Below, piece by piece: positions 60,226 to 64,000 of a DNA stretch of 64,000 nt; position 1 is the stretch's first letter; every line of letters starts with the position of its first letter. The notes beneath the pieces were generated by a model. That model searched no databases, was not told the DNA's origin, and saw only the letters and a program-made list of their open reading frames with translations. Made by a program: the position numbers and the translations under genes. The stretch comes from Ptiloglossa arizonensis (Eukaryota; Arthropoda; Insecta; Hymenoptera; Colletidae), in the NCBI RefSeq assembly GCF_051014685.1, contig NW_027479248.1, forward strand, positions 110,604 to 174,603, read 5' to 3'.

Positions 60226-62515
60226 AAAATACACATACTGTTGTAATCGGGCGAGTTTCTACTTTCAGATATAGTAGGAATTTTTGGGTTTGTTCAATCC
60301 GTTCGCGAGATATGGCAGATTGATACTAAGAAATGGTTGAGATGACAACAAATTTTTCGCATTTCTGCTGCTCCAAACGCTTAACCAGAATGGACTAGGG
60401 AAAAAATACACATACCTTTGTAATCGGGCGAGTTTCTACTTTCAGATGTAGTAGGAATTTCTGGGTTTGATCAATCTGTTCGCGAGATGTGGGAGTTTGA
60501 AGCTAAGAAATGGTTGAGAAGACAACAAATTTTTCGCACTTCTGCTGCTCCAAACGCTTAACCAGAATGGACAAGGGAAAAAATACACATACCTTTGTAA
60601 TCGGGCGAGTTTCTACTTTCAGATGTAGTAGGAATTTCTGGGTTTGATCAATCCGTTCGCGAGATATGGGAGTTGGAAGCTAAGAAATGGTTGAGAAGAC
60701 ACCAAATTTTTCGCACTTCTGTTGCTCCAAACGCTTACCCAGAATGGCCTTGGGAAAAAATACACACACCGTTGTTTTCGTACGAGTTTCTACTTTCAGA
60801 GGTAATAGGAATTTTTGGGTTTGGACAATCAGTTCGCGAGTTATGGGGGTTTGAAGCTAAGAAATGGTTGAGAAGACAACAAATTTTTCGCAATTCTGCT
60901 GCTCCAAACGCTTAACCAGAATGGGCTAGGAAAAAAATACACACACCGTTGTAATCGGGCGAGTTTCTACATTCAGACGCAGCAGGAATTTTTGGGGTTG
61001 GTCAATTTGTTCGCGAGATATGGGAGTTTGATGCTAAGATGTGGTTCAGAAAACAACAAATTTTTCGCACTTCTGCTGCACCAAACGCTTAACCAGAACG
61101 GCCTAGGGAGAAAATACACATACCGTTGTAATCGGGCGAGTTTCTACTTTCAGATGTAGTAGGAATTTTTGGGTTTGGTCAATCCGTTCGCGAGTTGTGG
61201 GAGTTTGAAGCTAAGAAATGGTTGAGAAAGCAACAAATTTTTCACACTTCTGCTGCTCCAAACGCTTAACCAGAATGGCCTAGGGAAAAAATACACATAC
61301 TGTAGTAATCGGGCGAGTTTCTACTTTCAGATATAGTAGGAATTTTTGGGTTTGGTCAATCCGTTCACGAGATATGGGAGTTGGAAGCTAAGAAATGGTT
61401 GAGAAGGCAACAAATTTTTCACACTTCTGCTGCTCCAAACGCTTAACCAGAATGGCCTAGGGAAAAAATACACATACTGTTGTAATCGGGCGAGTTTCTA
61501 CTTTCAGATATAGTAGGAATTTTTGGGTTTGTTCAATCCGTTCGCGAGATATGGCAGTTTGAAGCTAAGAAATGGTTGAGAAGACAACAAATTTTTCGCA
61601 CTTTTGCTGCACCAAACGCTTAACCAGAATGGCCTAGGGAAAAATACACATACGTTGTAATCGGGCGAGTTTCTACATTCAGATGTAGTAGGAATTTTTG
61701 GGTTTGGTCAATCCGTTCGCGAGATGTGGGAGTTTGAAGCTAAGAAATGGTTGAGAAGGCAACAAATTTTTCGCACTTCTGTTGCTCCAAACGCTTAATC
61801 AGAATGGCCTAGTGAAAAAATACACATACCTTTGTAATCGGGCGAGTTTCTACATTCAGATGTAGTAGGAATTTTTGGGTTTGGTCAATCCGTTCGCGAG
61901 ATGTGGGAGTTGGAAGCTAAGAAATGGTTGAGAAGGCAACAAATTTTTCACACTTCTGCTGCTCCAAACGCTTAACCAGAATGGCCTACGGAAGAAATAC
62001 ACATACTGTTGTAATCGGGCGAGTTTCTACTTTCAGATATAGTAGGAATTTTTGGGTTTGTTCAATCCGTTCGCGAGATATGGCAGTTTGAAGCTAAGAA
62101 ATGGTTGAGAAGACGACAAATTTTTCGCACTTTTGCTGCACCAAACGCTTAACCAGAATGGCCTAGGGAAAAATACACATACGTTGTAATCGGGCGAGTT
62201 TCTACATTCAGATGTAGTAGGAATTTTTGGGTTTGGTCAATCCGTTCGCGAGATGTGGGAGTTTGAAGCTAAGAAATGGTTGAGAAGGCAACAAATTTTT
62301 CGCACTTCTGTTGCTCCAAACGCTTAATCAGAATGGCCTAGTGAAAAAATACACATACCTTTGTAATCGGGCGAGTTTCTACATTCAGATGTAGTAGGAA
62401 TTTTTGGGTTTGGTCAATCCGTTCGCGAGATGTGGGAGTTTGAAGCTAAGAAATGGTTGAGAAGACAACAAATTTTTCGCACTTTTGCTGCACCAAACGC
62501 TTAACCAGATTGGCC

Positions 62516-63651
62516 TAGGGAAAAAATACACATACTGTTGTAATCGGGCGAGTTTCTACTTTCAGATATAGTAGGAATTTTTGGGTTTGTTCAATCCGTT
62601 CGCGAGATATGGCAGATTGAAACTAAGAAATGGTTGAGATGACAACAAATTTTTCGCATTTCTGCTGCTCCAAACGCTTAACCAGAATGGACTAGGGAAA
62701 AAATACACATACCTTTGTAATCGGGCGAGTTTCTACTTTCAGATGTAGTAGGAATTTCTGGGTTTGATCAATCCGTTCGCGAGATGTGGGAGTTTGAAGC
62801 TAAGAAATGGTTGAGAAGACAACAAATTTTTCGCACTTCTGCTGCTCCAAACGCTTAACCAGAATGGCCTAGGCAAAAATACACATACGTTCTAATCGGG
62901 CGAGTTTCTACATTCAGATGTAGTAGGAATTTTTGGGTTTGGTCAATCCGTTCGCGAGATGTGGGAGTTTGAAGCTAAGAAATGTTTGAGAAGGCAACAA
63001 ATTTTTCGCACTTCTGCTGCTCCAAACGCTTAACCAGAATGGCCTAGGGAAAAAATACACATACCTTTGTAATCGGGCGAGTTTCTACTTTCAGATGTAG
63101 TAGGAATTTCTGGGTTTGATCAATCCGTTCGCGAGATGTGGGAGTTTGAAGCTAAGAAATGGTTGAGAAGACAACAAATTTTTCGCACCTCTGCTGCACC
63201 AAACGCTTAACCAGAATGGCCTAGGGAAAAAATACACATACCGTTGTAATCGGGCAAGCTTCTACATTCAGACGCAGCATGAATTTTTGGGTGTGGTCAA
63301 TCCGTTCGCGAGATATGGGAGTTTGAAGCTAAGAAATGTTTGAGAAGGCAACAAATTTTTCGCACTTCTGCTGCTCCAAACGCTTAACCAGAATGGCCTA
63401 GGGAAAAAATACACATACCCTTGTAATCGGGCGAGTTTCTACATTCAGACGCAATAGGAATTTTTGGGTTTGGTCAATCCGTTCGCGAGATATGGGAGTT
63501 GAAGCTAAGAAATGGTTGAGAAGGCAACAAATTTTGCGCATTTCAGCTGCTCCAAACGCTTAACCAGAATGGCCTTGGGAAAAAATACACATACCGTTGT
63601 TTGCGTATGAGTTTCTGCTTTCAGACGCAATAGGAATTTTTGGGTGTGGTC
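62516..63651. repeat. Recurrent block with HindIII-type unit, copy 3 of 3
   Basis: Offset of 8,306 from 54,210-55,345, with the same marks at 62,872 and 63,277. Beyond 63,651 it continues like the first copy at 22,660-22,800 (GAAATGTTTGAGAAAGC). A one-base deletion (GAGTTGAAGC for GAGTTGGAAGC) lies near 63,500. Confidence 0.8.
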
Positions 63652-63830
63652 AATCCGTTCGCGAGATATGGGAGTTTGAAGCTAAGAAATGTTTGAGAAA
63701 GCAACAAATTTTTCGCATTTCTGCTGCTCCAAACGCTTAACCAGAATGGCCTAGGGAAAAAATACACATACCGTTGTAATCGGGCGAGTTTCTACATTCA
63801 GACGCAATAGTAATTTTTGGGTTTGGTCAA

Positions 63831-64000
63831 TCCGTTCGCGAGATATGGGAGTTTGAAGCTAAGATGTGGTTGAGAAAACAACAAATTTTTCGCACTTCTG
63901 CTGCTCCAATCGCTTAACCAGAATGGCCTAGGGAAAAATACACATGCCGTTGTAATCGGGCGAGCTTCTACTTTCATATGTAATAGAAATTTTTGGGTTT
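63831..64000. repeat. A/B hybrid monomer at the right edge
   Basis: The last unit starts with the B-type AAGATGTGGTTGAGAAAAC and GCACTTCTGCTGC. It then has TCCAATCGCTTAACC and CACATGCCGTTG, which are otherwise seen only in block A (for example 1,857-1,900), and CGAGCTTCTACTTTC, also frequent in A. It ends with an unusual CATATGTAATAG. Confidence 0.7.

Larger units (their letters stand above)
58700..60740. repeat. B-block HOR, downstream member of the 51-54 / 58-60 kb pair
   Basis: Partner of 51,455-54,200, shorter by three monomers around 59,330 and by further units near 59,810, where a stop-free unit is joined directly to a GAGATGAAACAAATT unit. It contains several one-base gaps relative to its partner, concentrated at 59,064-60,225. 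Confidence 0.75.
1..64000. repeat. Satellite DNA array, ~177-bp monomer, ~361 head-to-tail copies
   Basis: The same ~177-base unit repeats from the first to the last base with no interruption. Phase marks TCCGTTCGCG fall at 11, 188 and 365, and so on at 177-base steps to 63,831. A representative unit runs CAATCCGTTCGCGAG, GAAGCTAAGAAATGG, CAAATTTTTCGCAC, CTGCTGCTCCAAACGC, TTAACCAGAATGGCC, TAGGGAAAAAATACAC, CGTTGTAATCGGGCGAG, then GGAATTTTTGGG. A hand-built B-type consensus has 75 G+C of 177 (42%). All copies read in the same direction on the + strand. The unit length suits one nucleosome plus linker, and with the HOR structure this resembles centromeric satellites. That role is inferred; nothing here shows CENH3/CENP-A binding. 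I could not match the monomer to a named satellite from memory. Confidence 0.97.
21207..64000. repeat. Satellite subfamily B block (~241 monomers)
   Basis: From about 21,207 the monomers switch to GGGTTTGGTCAATCC, GCACTTCTGCTGC, ATTCAGATGTAGTAGG or TTCAGATATAGTAGG, and GATGTGGGAGTTTG. From the mark at 21,245 to the mark at 63,831 is 42,586 bases, which fits 241 units with a net deficit of 71 bases. Unlike block A, this block contains true length classes: many 175-base units with the shortened AAAAATACACATACGTTG, a ~174-base unit with AAAAAAGACATACC and TTTTTGATTTGG, and a +1 unit with GGATATTTTTGGG. HORs are longer and more mosaic than in A. No gene or transposon is present. Confidence 0.92.

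Noticed and set aside
24270..60915. Recurrent ~80-codon open frames on the + strand as small genes
   Set aside because: They begin at TTG, not ATG, repeat with the satellite period and end in the next monomer. They carry no recognisable domain and have no promoter or context. They follow from loss of two stop codons in a repeat whose length is a multiple of three.
1..64000. CRISPR array
   Set aside because: There are no short repeats separated by unique spacers; the entire 177-base unit repeats, and no cas genes are present.
1..64000. tRNA-like or Pol III B-box in CCGTTCGCGAG
   Set aside because: Only GTTCG agrees with the B-box core, there is no A-box at a suitable distance and no cloverleaf can be folded from the flanks.
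1..64000. Transposon or retroelement insertion
   Set aside because: No run longer than one monomer departs from the satellite; no terminal repeats, target-site duplications or coding domains are seen.
1..64000. Naming the satellite as a known family (for example cucumber 177-bp or Arabidopsis 178-bp centromeric repeat)
   Set aside because: Only the length agrees. The sequence does not match the Arabidopsis or Brassica repeats as I remember them, and I cannot check others without a search.

Overview
The whole 64-kb window is one uninterrupted satellite DNA array. The monomer is about 177 bp (58% A+T in a hand-built consensus), and every copy lies head-to-tail in the same orientation. Taking the conserved TCCGTTCGCG block as the phase mark (first at 11, last at 63,831), I count about 361 consecutive monomers. 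I see no gene, RNA gene, transposon, unique-sequence island, inversion or CRISPR array. A homogeneous array of nucleosome-length monomers organised into higher-order repeats (HORs) points to a eukaryotic nuclear chromosome, most likely the core or flank of a centromere (plant or animal). The monomer length is in the range of human alpha satellite (171 bp), Arabidopsis CEN satellite (178 bp) and the cucumber centromeric satellite (177 bp). I do not recognise the sequence itself, so species and centromeric function are inference.

Layout. Region A (1 to about 21,206) holds about 120 monomers of subfamily A (marked by GGGTTAGGTCAATCC, GCAATTCTGCTGC, TCCAATCGC and ACGCAACAGG). All but one fit a 177-bp grid; the exception, near 19,053, has lost 6 bp. 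Its nested HORs repeat at offsets of 11, 18, 14, 10 and 8 monomers. Region B (about 21,207 to 64,000) starts abruptly inside a monomer and holds about 241 monomers of subfamily B (GGGTTTGGTCAATCC, GCACTTCTGCTGC, GATGTAGTAGG). It has several length classes (177, 175 and about 174 bp) and larger HORs: a 25-mer (24,270-28,688), a 32-mer derived from it (28,689-34,338), a 2.5-kb block repeated at exactly 12,900 bp, and blocks recurring 8, 20, 22 and 33 kb away. The last monomer in the window carries A-type marks again.

There is no gene cooperation to describe. The notable biology is structural. Nearly every monomer carries a 17-bp site one base from the mammalian CENP-B box essential consensus, and at least three copies match it perfectly. 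CpG is not depleted. One B subclass has lost both stop codons of a frame that otherwise runs through the 59-codon period. Clusters of one-base homopolymer deletions at 28.8-29.5, 34.4-35.4 and 59.0-60.2 kb look like local assembly or polishing errors. All short open frames here are by-products of the repeat; many have only a TTG start.
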